DNA of 64,000 nucleotides from Flavobacterium sp. 270 (GCF_004368785.1 NZ_SODM01000001.1:1240001-1304000); one strand, 5' to 3'; shown: positions 9,709 to 21,172, numbered from the stretch's first letter. The notes: generated from the letters alone by a model not told the origin. Translations and numbers: made by a program.

Positions 9709-11622
9709 TTATTTCTTTTTATTCTGAGCTTTTGCAGCTTCTTGTTGTTCCATCACTTCTTGAAGACGTTGTTGAAACTTGCTTTGCTTTTTAGGCTCTT
9801 TTAATTTATTTTCCTGAATTTGAGCGTGAATTTTGTCTGTATCAACAATATAATTTTTGATTACAAACATAATTCCGATTGTGATTAAGTTTGAAATAAA
9901 GTTATACAAACTCAAACCAGCACCATAACTATTGAAGAAAATTAACATCATTAATGGCGAAACATAAATCATGATTTTCATCATTTTTGCCATATCCGGC
10001 ATACCTTCTTGTTGCGGCGCTGCCATTTGCTGATCTCCAGAAGTCATTTTCATGTAGAAGAAAATTGCAATTGCAGCCAAGATTGGAAACAAACTGATAT
10101 GATCTCCGTACAATGGAATATGAAAAGGTAATTTTACTACAGCATCAAATGAAGATAAATCGTCTGCCCAAAGGAAGCCTTTTTGTCTTAACTCAAAAGC
10201 AGATGGGAAAAACTGGAACGATGCATACATAAAAGGAAGCTGAATCAATGCCGGAATACATCCTGCCATTGGGTTTACACCTGCTTTGTTGTATAATTTC
10301 ATTGTTTCCTGTTGTTTCTTCATTGGGTCTTTTTTGAATTTTTCTCCCAATTCTGAAATCTCAGGACGTAAAACTTTCATTTTAGCCTGCGACAAGAATG
10401 ACTTATAGGTAATTGGCGACATAGCCAATTTGATAAGAATTGTAAAAATAATAATCGCAATTCCTAGAGACAATCCAATTGTTGAACTTAAGAATCCGAA
10501 TAATGGAATAAAAATCCATTTATTGATCCATCCGAAAATCCCCCAACCTAATGGAATAATTTTTTCGAAATTTTTATCGTATGATTTTAATACTTTGTAA
10601 TCAGCCGGTCCAAAATACCAGCTCATTTTATAATCAACTTCTCCGTTAGAAAAAGCTAACGGCACAGTTGCTTTAAATTGTTTTGTAAAAACAGTATCTA
10701 TTTTTTCGTCTTTTACTAAGTTATCAGATTGCAATCTTGATTTCTCAAAAGCTTTATCAGTAGATAATATAGTAGTAAAAAAGTGCTGTTTAAAAGCTAT
10801 ATAACTTACCTTTTCAGGAGTTTCTTCTTTTCCTTCTCCGTTAGCACTTACAGAACTGTACTTTTCATCACCATACTCATATTCAATTTGAGCATAACGA
10901 TTTTCATAAGATATACTTTTTTCGTTTCTGTATGTTTTTAAATCCCAAACTAAATCTAATGGTTTAGAAGAATTTAAAACTTTATTTAAACCTTGAGAAC
11001 GAATATCAAAACCAACTAAATAATCGTTTGGTTTTAATATGTATTTGTATTCTAAAAATTCGTTTGCACCTGCTTTTAAACGCATTGACAAAACCTGATC
11101 TGCTCCAACTTTAGTGAGTGTTGGTTCAAAAAACAAATCTTTAGAGTTTAAAGTTCTGTTATCTGTCGTTTGTAATTGAATGTTTAGATTAGAATTATTG
11201 TCTTTAATTAATTCTACTAATTGACCAGAATTTTTCTCAAATCTTTTAAATTCTTTCAATGTAGCTTCAACTATGTAACCACCTTTGTTAGCGATTTTTA
11301 GTTTGATCTTTTCATTTTCGATTGTAGTAAAAGATTCTTTTGCAGAAGGAAGCGTTGCTGAATAAGCAAAACCACCTAAACTTTTTTGCAATTCTGCTAT
11401 TTGAGCCGTGTCACCTGGCGTTGCTGCCGTAACCGGTACAACTGCAGTTTTAGTTTTATCAGCTTTAGCCTGAGCTTCTTGTTTAGCTACTAATTCTTTC
11501 TTGGCTTTTTCAGCAGCAATCTCTTTTTCAGAAGGTTGATTTTGGTACATAATCCAAATCAAAATTCCAAATATCAATACAAAACCAATGATTGAATTAA
11601 GGTCAAATTTTTTTTCTTCCAT
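9709..11622 (-). CDS. yidC: membrane protein insertase YidC
   Basis: Inserts and folds inner-membrane proteins with or without SecYEG. The 637 residues show a first membrane helix (about 13-27), a linker rich in Ala and Lys, a large periplasmic beta-domain (about 70-350) and the conserved Oxa1-type insertase core (about 375-590). The core includes ILIKLAMSPITYKSF, the cytoplasmic coiled-coil hairpin (about 415-440) and the final helices ending at IGIMFVIKNYIV. The C-terminal tail is basic (ending AQNKKK), as expected for ribosome contact. It follows pyrG by 77 bases on the same strand, a neighbour pair I believe is common in Flavobacteriia. Confidence 0.96.
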   Translation of the reverse strand: MEEKKFDLNSIIGFVLIFGILIWIMYQNQPSEKEIAAEKAKKELVAKQEAQAKADKTKTAVVPVTAATPGDTAQIAELQKSLGGFAYSATLPSAKESFTTIENEKIKLKIANKGGYIVEATLKEFKRFEKNSGQLVELIKDNNSNLNIQLQTTDNRTLNSKDLFFEPTLTKVGADQVLSMRLKAGANEFLEYKYILKPNDYLVGFDIRSQGLNKVLNSSKPLDLVWDLKTYRNEKSISYENRYAQIEYEYGDEKYSSVSANGEGKEETPEKVSYIAFKQHFFTTILSTDKAFEKSRLQSDNLVKDEKIDTVFTKQFKATVPLAFSNGEVDYKMSWYFGPADYKVLKSYDKNFEKIIPLGWGIFGWINKWIFIPLFGFLSSTIGLSLGIAIIIFTILIKLAMSPITYKSFLSQAKMKVLRPEISELGEKFKKDPMKKQQETMKLYNKAGVNPMAGCIPALIQLPFMYASFQFFPSAFELRQKGFLWADDLSSFDAVVKLPFHIPLYGDHISLFPILAAIAIFFYMKMTSGDQQMAAPQQEGMPDMAKMMKIMIYVSPLMMLIFFNSYGAGLSLYNFISNLITIGIMFVIKNYIVDTDKIHAQIQENKLKEPKKQSKFQQRLQEVMEQQEAAKAQNKKK

Positions 11623-11699
11623 TATTGTTTAAAAAAGTTATTCGTTTAAGGCTATTAGTAATGAGTTGATCTCAAACGTTACATCCTCTTAGAATATAA

Positions 11700-13549
<1,850 letters not shown>

Positions 13550-13780
13550 TTACGGTTTCGGATATCGTTTTTTAATATTACGAATTAACTCTTCCAAACC
13601 ATTCAATTTCAACTCATAAATAAGCTGCAGTTGCTGGCCTAATTCTCCTTTTGGAAATCCTTTATTCTGATACCAAACGACATAATATTCAGGCAAATCT
13701 ATTAAATAACGTCCTTCGTATTTTCCGAAAGGCATTTTGGTGTGGGCTAATTTTATGAGAAGTTTATTGTCTTGTTCCAT
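13550..13780 (-). CDS. DUF3820 family protein
   Basis: A 76-residue soluble protein. The sequence MPFGKYEGRYLIDLPEYYVVWYQNKGFPKGELGQ carries the hallmark 'MPFGKYKG..L.DLP..YL.W...KG.P.G.LG' of DUF3820 (a small domain sometimes called a putative quorum-sensing-regulated factor). The function is not known. It starts 16 bases downstream of a hairpin that probably ends the nagB transcript. Confidence 0.85.
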   Translation of the reverse strand: MEQDNKLLIKLAHTKMPFGKYEGRYLIDLPEYYVVWYQNKGFPKGELGQQLQLIYELKLNGLEELIRNIKKRYPKP

Positions 13781-13795
13781 TTTTATAAAAGAAAA

Positions 13796-13837
13796 AGAAG
13801 CAAGAATAAAGAATATAGAATTCCCTTTCTTGCTTCT
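13796..13837 (-). terminator. hairpin downstream of nagB / upstream of DUF3820 gene
   Basis: A perfect 11-bp stem (13796-13806 and 13827-13837) with a 20-base loop, followed on the minus strand by a T-rich run. It could end a transcript coming from nagB or act in the leader of the DUF3820 gene. The 298-base gap otherwise holds the repeat at 13895-14031 and no gene. Confidence 0.5.
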
Positions 13838-13894
13838 CTTGCAAAGCTATTATTATTTTAAAAAAATATTTCTATTTGATATGAATTATTTTTT

Positions 13895-14031
13895 AAACCA
13901 TATAAGTTATATAAGTTCATTTAAATAACTAGAGCTTACATATAAACTAAAGTTTACTTATTCTATCAAACCATATAAGTTTTACAAGCATATATAAACT
14001 TAAATTTACTTATATAACTTATATGGTTTAA
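13895..14031. repeat. AACCATATAAGTTATATAAG palindromic repeat, composite copy
   Basis: Begins with AAACCATATAAGTTATATAA and ends with the reverse complement (TTATATAACTTATATGGTTT), with a further AAACCATATAAGTTTTACAA unit starting at 13968. The same ends, plus an identical TTCATTTAAATAA word, occur at 45967-46043, so this is a dispersed family. The right part (13968-14030) forms its own palindrome. Confidence 0.75.
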
Positions 14032-14041
14032 ATCTTTATTA

Positions 14042-14076
14042 CAGCTTAGAATCTCAGCCTCTCAGAACCTTAGCAA
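14042..14076. repeat. CTTAGAATCTCAG-type intergenic repeat, fragment
   Basis: Contains CTTAGAATCTCAG, CTCAGAACCTTAG and CAACTTTAG, a string of CTTAG/CTCAG words immediately after the nagB stop. It resembles the stretches at 8862-8895 and 22777-22862. Confidence 0.4.
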
Positions 14077-14078
14077 CT

Positions 14079-16007
14079 TTAGTAATGCCATCTCACAAAA
14101 GCCTCCATTGCTGCGTAAGTTGCCAAACCTAATTGCTGATAAAGCATTGCCGTTTCGTGGTTTCTGTCTTCGGCTCTCTGCCAAAATTCTCTGGCATCTG
14201 TTCCTTGAAAAACAACTCCGTCTTTTTGAGATTGGTGTTTAAAGATTCCGTGGCGTTTTGCCAAAACCTGATCCGGGCTCATTGGTACCGCCATTTCAAC
14301 TTCATCAATTCCCCATTCCTGCCAAGCACCGCGGTATAACCATAACCAGCAATCGTCCATAAAAGGTTTTGGTTTTAAAGCTTTTACAGCTTCAAAAATC
14401 GCATCCAAACAAACTTTATGTGTTCCGTGTGGATCTGCTAAATCTCCGGCTGCATATATTTGGTGTGGTTTAATTTTTTCAATTAAATCCATCGTCAATT
14501 GAATATCTTCTTTTCCGATTGGTTTTTTCTCAATTGTTCCAGTTTCGTAAAACGGAAGTTCCATAAAGTGAATCTGATCGTCTGTTAAACCAACAAAATG
14601 ACTTGTTGCTCTCGCCTCTCCTTTTCTAATTAATCCTTTTATGTAACGAACTTCTGGAATGTCGATTTCGCTGTTCTTTTTATTCTTTAAAAAAGTCACC
14701 GCTTTTTCGTAAATCGTATCAGCCTCAGGGCTTTTGATTCCGAATTTTTCGTTGTAGTCAATTACGAAACTTGCAAAACGCAGCGCTTCATCATCCGCGA
14801 CAGCGATATTTCCAGAAGTCTGGTAGGCAACGTGTACTTCGTGTCCCTGCTCCTGCAGACGCATAAAAGTTCCTCCCATACTGATAATATCATCATCTGG
14901 ATGAGGACTGAAAAGCAAAACACGTTTTCTTGCCGGCTCTGCTCTTTCCGGGCGGTTAGTATCGTCTGCATTTGGTTTTCCGCCTGGCCAGCCTGTAATG
15001 GTATTTTGTAATTTATTGAAAATCTTAATATTAATATCGTAAGCCGGACCAGAATCTGCCAGTAAATCGCTCATTCCGTTTTCGATATAATCGGCATCGG
15101 TAAGCATTAAAATTGGTTTTTTAAGTTTTAAAGCCAAACCTAAAACTGCTTTTCTAGTCAGTTTATCTGTCCAGACTACTTTTTCTACCAGCCAAGGGCT
15201 GTTGATTCTCGTTAGTTTTGAAGAAGCTTCTTTATCTAAAATAAAAACTGCGTTATCGTGTTCCTGCAAAAATGAAGCTGGAACTCGATTTGTTACTTCA
15301 TCTTCTACCGATTTTTTTACAATATTTGCTTTCCCTTCACCCCAAGCCATCAAAATAACTTGTTTGGCTTCCATGATTTTTTTCACTCCAAGTGTGATTG
15401 CTGTTCTTGGTGTATTGCTTAATCCAGAAAAATCTTTACTTGCCGCAACTCTCGTAATATGATCTAAAGCGACCAAACGGGTTTTAGAGTTTTGAAGCGA
15501 ACCCGATTCGTTAAAACCAATATGTCCGTTACCTCCAATTCCCAAAATCTGCAAATCGATACCGCCCAAAGCTTCAATTTTAGCTTCATAATTATGGCAG
15601 TAATCTGCAATTTGTTCTTTGGTCAAAAGTCCGTCTGGAACGTGGTAATTTTCAGGTAAAATATCAACATGATCAAACAGTAATTCTTTCATAAAACGAA
15701 CATAACTGTTGATAGAGTTAGGCTCCATTGGATAATATTCATCCAGATTGAAACTAATTACGTTTTTAAAACTTAATCCTTCTTCTTTATGAAGACGTAC
15801 CAGTTCTGCATATAGTCCTTTTGGAGAAGAACCTGTTGCAAGACCTAAAATACAAGGCTGATTGTTTTTTTGTTTTGTTTGAATTAAAGCTGCAATTTCC
15901 TGGGCAACTGCTTTAGAAGCTTCTGTAGAATTTTCGAAAACCACGGTATTGATGTTTTCAAATCGTTTTTCGAAACCTGTTGCTTTGTCTATTTTACTTT
16001 TTAACAT
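14079..16007 (-). CDS. nagB: glucosamine-6-phosphate deaminase fused to PIG-L/LmbE domain
   Basis: A 642-residue two-domain enzyme. Residues about 20-330 are a GlcN-6-P deaminase (GLATGSSP 55-62 for the phosphate, NLDEYYP with Asp89, and LGIGGNGHIGFNE 155-167 with His162), which converts glucosamine-6-phosphate to fructose-6-phosphate and ammonia. After a linker, residues about 360-630 form a PIG-L/LmbE deacetylase-like domain with the zinc motif HPDDD (369-373) and a later DPHGTH. Classic NagB is about 260 residues, so this is a fusion; the same architecture is known in Bacteroidota. The second domain could deacetylate an amino sugar to feed the first, but this is inference. Confidence 0.92.
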   Translation of the reverse strand: MLKSKIDKATGFEKRFENINTVVFENSTEASKAVAQEIAALIQTKQKNNQPCILGLATGSSPKGLYAELVRLHKEEGLSFKNVISFNLDEYYPMEPNSINSYVRFMKELLFDHVDILPENYHVPDGLLTKEQIADYCHNYEAKIEALGGIDLQILGIGGNGHIGFNESGSLQNSKTRLVALDHITRVAASKDFSGLSNTPRTAITLGVKKIMEAKQVILMAWGEGKANIVKKSVEDEVTNRVPASFLQEHDNAVFILDKEASSKLTRINSPWLVEKVVWTDKLTRKAVLGLALKLKKPILMLTDADYIENGMSDLLADSGPAYDINIKIFNKLQNTITGWPGGKPNADDTNRPERAEPARKRVLLFSPHPDDDIISMGGTFMRLQEQGHEVHVAYQTSGNIAVADDEALRFASFVIDYNEKFGIKSPEADTIYEKAVTFLKNKKNSEIDIPEVRYIKGLIRKGEARATSHFVGLTDDQIHFMELPFYETGTIEKKPIGKEDIQLTMDLIEKIKPHQIYAAGDLADPHGTHKVCLDAIFEAVKALKPKPFMDDCWLWLYRGAWQEWGIDEVEMAVPMSPDQVLAKRHGIFKHQSQKDGVVFQGTDAREFWQRAEDRNHETAMLYQQLGLATYAAMEAFVRWHY

Positions 16008-16075
16008 GATATATAGTTTTTTATTCTTTCTAACTTAAATTTCGAGATTTTTATTCTAAAAATACATGCAAATAA

Positions 16076-16092
16076 TATGCATTTTTACACAT
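16076..16092. promoter_or_regulatory. possible operator upstream of nagB
   Basis: A dyad ATGCA-N7-TGCAT lies 69-85 bases upstream of the nagB start. It is short and could be chance. No regulator gene is adjacent, so the assignment is weak. Confidence 0.2.
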
Positions 16093-16231
16093 GATTATGC
16101 GTTTTTTTTGCAAGACAAAGATAAGCCATTATGTTGTGTAAAGCCCAAAATAAAACATGAATTTTTTGTTAATTTCCAAGCAATATGTGATAATAGCAGC
16201 GGGAAGCAATTGCATTCAGATTTAATTTTCC

Positions 16232-16266
16232 AAAAAAAAAACCATCAATCTCTTGACGGCTTTTTT
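16232..16266 (-). terminator. terminator of the osmC-like gene
   Basis: An imperfect stem of CCATCAA against TTGACGG extended by A- and T-runs, with a four-base loop, just after the OsmC stop. Its right half TTGACGGCTTTTTT recurs in the stronger terminator at 34610-34646. Confidence 0.55.
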
Positions 16267-16279
16267 AATTATTTAACTA

Positions 16280-16681
16280 CTAACTCCAGTTAAAAGTAAT
16301 TCGTTTTTCAATTTCACTGCTTAAACTCAAAAATACTGGGCAGGTCATTGCTGTACGTTCCAGAATCGTTTTGTTTTTTTCATCTGCAACGCCTTTCATT
16401 TCAAAAACAATTTCAATTGCGCCAATACGTCTTGGCTCAGCATTCATTATCTTCGTTACTTCTGCTGTAGAACCTGTAAAATCTACTTCTAAATCACGGG
16501 CTTTGATTCCCATAACTGTCATCATACAGCTTGCTAGTGCATTGGCAACAGTATCAGTAGGAGAAAATGCTTCTCCTTTTCCGTTATTATCTAATGGTGC
16601 ATCAGAAATGATTTCGCTTCCTGATTGCACGTGAATTGATTTTGTTCTTAAATCTCCTAAATAGGTTACTTTTGATGTCAT
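16280..16681 (-). CDS. OsmC/Ohr family peroxiredoxin-like protein
   Basis: A 133-residue cytoplasmic protein of the OsmC family: the N-terminal beta strand YLGDLRTKS, SPTDTVANALASCMMTVMGIKA with the conserved peroxidatic Cys in the buried helix (Cys52), and the second Cys in ERTAMTCPVFLSL (Cys114). Family members reduce organic hydroperoxides. Its start codon overlaps the stop of the upstream LysM gene by one base (TAATG), so translation is probably coupled. Whether oxidative defence and the LysM protein are functionally linked is unknown. Confidence 0.88.
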   Translation of the reverse strand: MTSKVTYLGDLRTKSIHVQSGSEIISDAPLDNNGKGEAFSPTDTVANALASCMMTVMGIKARDLEVDFTGSTAEVTKIMNAEPRRIGAIEIVFEMKGVADEKNKTILERTAMTCPVFLSLSSEIEKRITFNWS

Positions 16682-18795
16682 TAATTTGCTACTTTTAAAG
16701 TTAAATCGGTGTCATAATATAAAATGTAAACACCTTTATTGGCGTGTCCACCATCTTCTTTTTTGTAATATTGAAACTTATTGTCAACTTGCTCCGTTGT
16801 CATTAAATCTGCTGTTTCCTGATATGTTTTTCCTTGTACTAAACGCATCATAGTATCAAAAGTTACATCAAAACCTCTTGTTGCGTATGTATTCGGATTT
16901 ACTTTATTTTTTAATCTGTATTCTTTATCAAAAATGGCAACAGGCTGTTCGTCACTTTCTCTGGTTACCGAAGGATACATTAATTTCAGTTTGATCAAAT
17001 TGTTAAAATCAATTTCGTCTGTATCCAATGTGCTGTTTGGTTCTAAAATTACCAGCTGCACCTGACATGTTTTTTGCGCATCAAGCATAGCTTTGATAGT
17101 AGTTTTTACCATAGCCGTGTTACCCGTTTCCATTACCACATAATTCATTCTGTTTGGTAATAAAAGACTTTTCAAATTGGCAACATCAAGTCCGCCAGTT
17201 TCAGATAAAGCTGCAAAAACAACTCCTTTCTGGTTTTGTTTAATATAGCTGACAACCGATTCTTTTTTCTTGTCTACTACAGCAACGATATTTCCGTTTT
17301 TAGAACGCATATAGTCAAAAATAGCATTTCGAACAATATCATTAGACGGAATTGACTGATACAAATTATCAATCGGGTTTGCACTATCTTTTGATAATGG
17401 CGAAATCACCGGAACATTGTACAAACGCAAAGTATTTGCTGTAGATTCAGCATTATTTTGATAAAACGGCCCGATTACAGCGTGGGCGTCCTGAAGCTTA
17501 TTTTGAGCAATTAAACCTGCAACATTTGATGTCGTTTTTGTTTCCTGAGAATCATAAATTGCAACATCTATAGGCAATTTTAATGTTTTTGCCGAGTCAA
17601 TAGCCATCATAGCTCCAGAATAAAAATCAAGCGTCATATTAAAAAACTTATCCGTTTTTACTCGATTATTGATGCTTGTTGTATCATTTTGCATTTTAGC
17701 TAAATTAAAAGGCAATAGCAAAACCAGTTTTTTACGATCTGTTTGTCCTCTCTTCTTAGTTAATGCTACTACTTCTGGATCAGCTTCATCTGATCTTACT
17801 GTTCCAACAATTTTTATACCGCCGCCACCGCCAGAAGTTACTTCTGGAGCTTTTGTTTCTGTTTTTTCAATAGGTTTTTCAACTGTTTTTACAACAGGTT
17901 GTTGCTGTGCTACGATTGGCACTGCTGCAACATATCCAGTCGGAACTTTTAAAACCATTCCTTCTTTTACTCCTTCAGAAAGTGACGGATTTAATTCCGT
18001 TAATTCTTCCTGAGTTAAATGAAATGTTCTTCCTAAACTATAAAAAGTCTCTTTTGGCTTCACCTGATAATCCATATAAGTGGTTATTTTTCGTGGAGCT
18101 TCTGTTGATTTTTTAGTTTCAGCAGGTTTTACGGTATTGGTTATTGGCGCACTTGCCGTTTCTGTTTTAGGCGCTGTTCCTTTTATTGTTACACGATAAC
18201 CAACTGGAAGACTAGCTACAATTTCGGGATTACGTTTTTCTAAATCTTCAATAGTAGTATTGTATTGTTTTGCAATAGAATACTTGGTTTCTTTTGCCTG
18301 TACATCGTGATAAACATATTTTTCAGGTGTTTTTGCACTCACCGTTTTCGCAGTTGTAGCTACAGCTTTTGGCGCACTTCCTTTTGCTGGAATTACCAGT
18401 TTTTGTCCAATCTGAACGCCTGTTTTTTCCAAAACGGGATTTGCTGCTTTTAAAGCTTCATCAGAAATACCATATTTTTTTTCGATACTATAAAAAGTTT
18501 CTTTTGGCTGTACTTCATGAATTATTTCTTTTCCGCCGGCAGTTGATTTTACTGCAGCCGTTTCCGTTTTAGTGTTTCCATCTTTAGTCGGAATCAACAA
18601 AACAGTATTCGGAGGCAAAGAAGTTCTTGCATCTGGATTTAATGCATAAATATCATAAGGCGTAACCTTAAATTTTACGGCAATCTGATTAATCGTTTCT
18701 CCACTTGATACTTTGTATTTTACTACTTTTTCCTGCGAAAAAGCATTACAGGTTACAAAGAAAATAAGAGAAAATAATGTTGAATAATATTTCAT
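16681..18795 (-). CDS. LysM protein with C-terminal periplasmic-binding-like domain
   Basis: A 704-residue exported protein. The signal peptide (1-20, ending AFSQ) is followed by four LysM modules (about 26-69, 92-137, 160-204 and 241-285), each opening with a KVSSGETINQIA- or KETFYSI-like motif, and a Pro/Thr/Val linker. From about residue 355 to the end it has a type 1 periplasmic-binding fold like that of branched-chain amino-acid binding proteins (KKLVLLLPFNL ... DFYSGAMMAID ... VIGPFYQNNAEST ... NVPVISPLSKD). The combination suggests a peptidoglycan-bound protein with a sensor or LpoA-like activator domain. This is inference; no ligand is visible. Confidence 0.85.
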   Translation of the reverse strand: MKYYSTLFSLIFFVTCNAFSQEKVVKYKVSSGETINQIAVKFKVTPYDIYALNPDARTSLPPNTVLLIPTKDGNTKTETAAVKSTAGGKEIIHEVQPKETFYSIEKKYGISDEALKAANPVLEKTGVQIGQKLVIPAKGSAPKAVATTAKTVSAKTPEKYVYHDVQAKETKYSIAKQYNTTIEDLEKRNPEIVASLPVGYRVTIKGTAPKTETASAPITNTVKPAETKKSTEAPRKITTYMDYQVKPKETFYSLGRTFHLTQEELTELNPSLSEGVKEGMVLKVPTGYVAAVPIVAQQQPVVKTVEKPIEKTETKAPEVTSGGGGGIKIVGTVRSDEADPEVVALTKKRGQTDRKKLVLLLPFNLAKMQNDTTSINNRVKTDKFFNMTLDFYSGAMMAIDSAKTLKLPIDVAIYDSQETKTTSNVAGLIAQNKLQDAHAVIGPFYQNNAESTANTLRLYNVPVISPLSKDSANPIDNLYQSIPSNDIVRNAIFDYMRSKNGNIVAVVDKKKESVVSYIKQNQKGVVFAALSETGGLDVANLKSLLLPNRMNYVVMETGNTAMVKTTIKAMLDAQKTCQVQLVILEPNSTLDTDEIDFNNLIKLKLMYPSVTRESDEQPVAIFDKEYRLKNKVNPNTYATRGFDVTFDTMMRLVQGKTYQETADLMTTEQVDNKFQYYKKEDGGHANKGVYILYYDTDLTLKVAN

Positions 18796-18887
18796 ATGGG
18801 CTTAAAACAATTTAATTTCTAATTCAAAAAACAAGTTACTCATTCTCTATAAAGCAAGATTCGCGCCACGAGTTAATTTTCTGCTAA

Positions 18888-20792
18888 TTATTCTCTAAGG
18901 TCAATTTCTGCCTTAGCAATAATTACATTTTTATATAACTCATCTTCTTCCTTTTTCTTGCATTGATATAAAACTTCTTCCATATTTTGGAATCTATCTG
19001 AATAAACATAATACGAAAGACTGTTTATATTAAAGAAGAAACTAGCGTTAAAATCGCCAGTATCAATAAGTTTCATAATGAGCCTATCTCTTAACATTGC
19101 GTCCGTAAATATACCTAAAACTAAGTAATAGCCATTTGAAACTTGTTTAAGATTATCAAAAACTTCAACTTTTACTGTTTTATCAGTTCTAAGCGGATTT
19201 TCTTTCAGTTCGCGTTTCATTTCTTCCAAAGATACCGTTTTAGAAACCTCCGTTTTATTCTGATTTTTAACTGCTTCATCCTGATACTTTTTCAATTTTA
19301 CCAAAGCCAGTTTATCATCAAAATTTCGGGCTTCCATGCTATAATAAGACGCTTTACTGATTTGTCTTTTAATCTCAATTTTTTTCTGATTGTCCAGTGA
19401 ATCTATTTTAGCAATCAACAACTGATTCTGCGCATCACCCTGTTCCTGATCTATTTTGTAACGTTTTATTTCGTCAAGCGAAAGGCGTTGCTGCAAAGAA
19501 GTAACACTGTTCTTTTTTTCGCTTTCGCGGATTTTCTTTTTGTATTCCTGATTTTCCTCAACCGCAATTCTTTCCACTTTATTCATCAGTCCGGCGTAAG
19601 CTTTTCGGTTTTCTGCCAACTCCTTTTTTAATTCAGAAGATAAATCACTGGTTTGTCCGATGCTTGCGTAAGATTGTTTTTCAAGACGTTTCGATTCATC
19701 AATATTCATAACGTCCATTCTTTTCAATTCGACCAAATCATTATTCATTGTATTTACTAACGAATCTAATTTTGCCATTAAAATATCCTGTACATTTTTA
19801 TTGGCTTCTAAAACCAATCTTAGTTTTTCAACTGAATTTTCTTTAGAGCCATTCATATCATTCAGATTGACTTTCAGATCATTAATTTTGATAATCTTCT
19901 GATTCATTTCTTTCTGAATAACCAACCGGTCTTTTAAATCGTCAATTTCAACCGTTTTGGCTTTTGTCTTTTCAACCACAACTTGTTTTTCCGCCAAAGC
20001 CAGCATTAATTCTTCACTTTCGTTTGCTGGTTTAATTGCTGTAGTATTGATGGCTAATTTGTTGCCTACAATTAATCCGTTTACAATTTCTGGATTTTGT
20101 GATTCTAACTGATCGATAGAAATACTGTATTTTTTGGCAATAGAAAATTTAGTTTCTTTGGGTTCAACCACATGAAAAACAGTTTCCTGATTGATTACGC
20201 GAACTCTTCCGTCTAACGTTTTTCTTTTGTTTGGAATTGTAATGGTCTGACCAATCTGCAATCCGTTTTGAAGTAAATCTTTATTTAAATTTTCTAAATC
20301 CTGCACCGAAACATTGTATTGTCGCGCAATACTGAACAAAGATTCTTTTGCCGTAACCTGATGTGTAATTTTTGAAGTTGACAGCACTTCTGTTTTAGGA
20401 TTCGAAGTACTTTCTGGAATAATTAATTCCTGACCAATTTGTAAACCACCGGCAAGGATTTCCTGATTTGCATTTTGAATGGCTTCAACAGAAACATTGT
20501 ATTGTTTAGATAAGCCAAACAACGTTTCTTTTGCTAAAACTATATGAGTTTGCTGCTTTTGATTTGTTTTTGATTCCGCATGAACAGGAATTTTTATAAT
20601 TTGATTGTCCTTTATACCGTTTTGAGATTCGGGATTGAGCTTATAAATTTCATCAACAGATACTTTATATTTTTGGGCAATAAAATATGCCGTTTCTCCT
20701 TTTTGAATTTTATGTTCAATAATTGAATCTTGCGCAGTTATTCTGTTAAAAGACAAAATAAACACAAGAGAAATCGTTAAAAGTTCTCTCAT
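18888..20792 (-). CDS. LysM protein with coiled coil and SPOR-like tail
   Basis: A 634-residue exported protein with a signal peptide (1-20, ending ITAQ). It carries four LysM modules (about 26-69, 82-126, 143-187 and 206-249), each with a 'KETxFxIAKxYxVS' start and 'NPE/NKD ... IGQxxxIP' end. A long charged helical part (about 260-530), rich in Glu, Lys and Leu heptads, looks like a coiled coil. The last about 90 residues (VEVFDNLKQVSNGYYLVLGIF ... FNINSLSYYVYSDRF) resemble a SPOR-type domain that binds denuded peptidoglycan. It precedes the other LysM gene by 92 bases and is probably a paralog. Confidence 0.82.
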   Translation of the reverse strand: MRELLTISLVFILSFNRITAQDSIIEHKIQKGETAYFIAQKYKVSVDEIYKLNPESQNGIKDNQIIKIPVHAESKTNQKQQTHIVLAKETLFGLSKQYNVSVEAIQNANQEILAGGLQIGQELIIPESTSNPKTEVLSTSKITHQVTAKESLFSIARQYNVSVQDLENLNKDLLQNGLQIGQTITIPNKRKTLDGRVRVINQETVFHVVEPKETKFSIAKKYSISIDQLESQNPEIVNGLIVGNKLAINTTAIKPANESEELMLALAEKQVVVEKTKAKTVEIDDLKDRLVIQKEMNQKIIKINDLKVNLNDMNGSKENSVEKLRLVLEANKNVQDILMAKLDSLVNTMNNDLVELKRMDVMNIDESKRLEKQSYASIGQTSDLSSELKKELAENRKAYAGLMNKVERIAVEENQEYKKKIRESEKKNSVTSLQQRLSLDEIKRYKIDQEQGDAQNQLLIAKIDSLDNQKKIEIKRQISKASYYSMEARNFDDKLALVKLKKYQDEAVKNQNKTEVSKTVSLEEMKRELKENPLRTDKTVKVEVFDNLKQVSNGYYLVLGIFTDAMLRDRLIMKLIDTGDFNASFFFNINSLSYYVYSDRFQNMEEVLYQCKKKEEDELYKNVIIAKAEIDLRE

Positions 20793-20930
20793 AAATAGTA
20801 GGTTTAAAAAATTAGGGCTTTACAAATGTAACTTAATTTTAAAAATAGCACTATTCTTACCTGCATGTTTGTTACAACTTAGAACATTATTTTTTGCGAC
20901 AATACATTAACCCGTTGCTATAAGTATTTC

Positions 20931-21067
20931 TAACACATAGAAATATAGTTTTTCTTGCGTAAAAAAGAGTATAAAAACAAATCTAGATTTACACACATAG
21001 CTATGTTTCTTTAGATAAATGAAATGCCTTTTTTATAGCTAAAGTTGAACTATGATTCTATGTGTTA
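20931..21067. repeat. TAACACATAGAA inverted repeat
   Basis: TAACACATAGAAATATAGTT at 20931-20950 is mirrored by AACTATGATTCTATGTGTTA at 21048-21067, with a perfect ACATAGCTATGT palindrome (20995-21006) between them. It fills most of the 380-base gap between guaA and the LysM gene. I see no coding frame there. It looks like a dispersed intergenic element. Confidence 0.55.
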
Positions 21068-21119
21068 AAAAATATTTGAATTTCTTCCAACAGATTAAAT
21101 TATAGATTTTAAACAAAAA

Positions 21120-21142
21120 AATGCCCGTAAAATACGGGCATT
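21120..21142 (-). terminator. terminator of guaA
   Basis: A perfect GC-rich stem AATGCCCGTA / TACGGGCATT with a three-base loop, followed by seven Ts on the minus strand, 30 bases after the guaA stop. It is the clearest intrinsic terminator in the window. Confidence 0.92.
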
Positions 21143-21172
21143 CTTTTATTCTATTTCATTAATAATCAAAGA

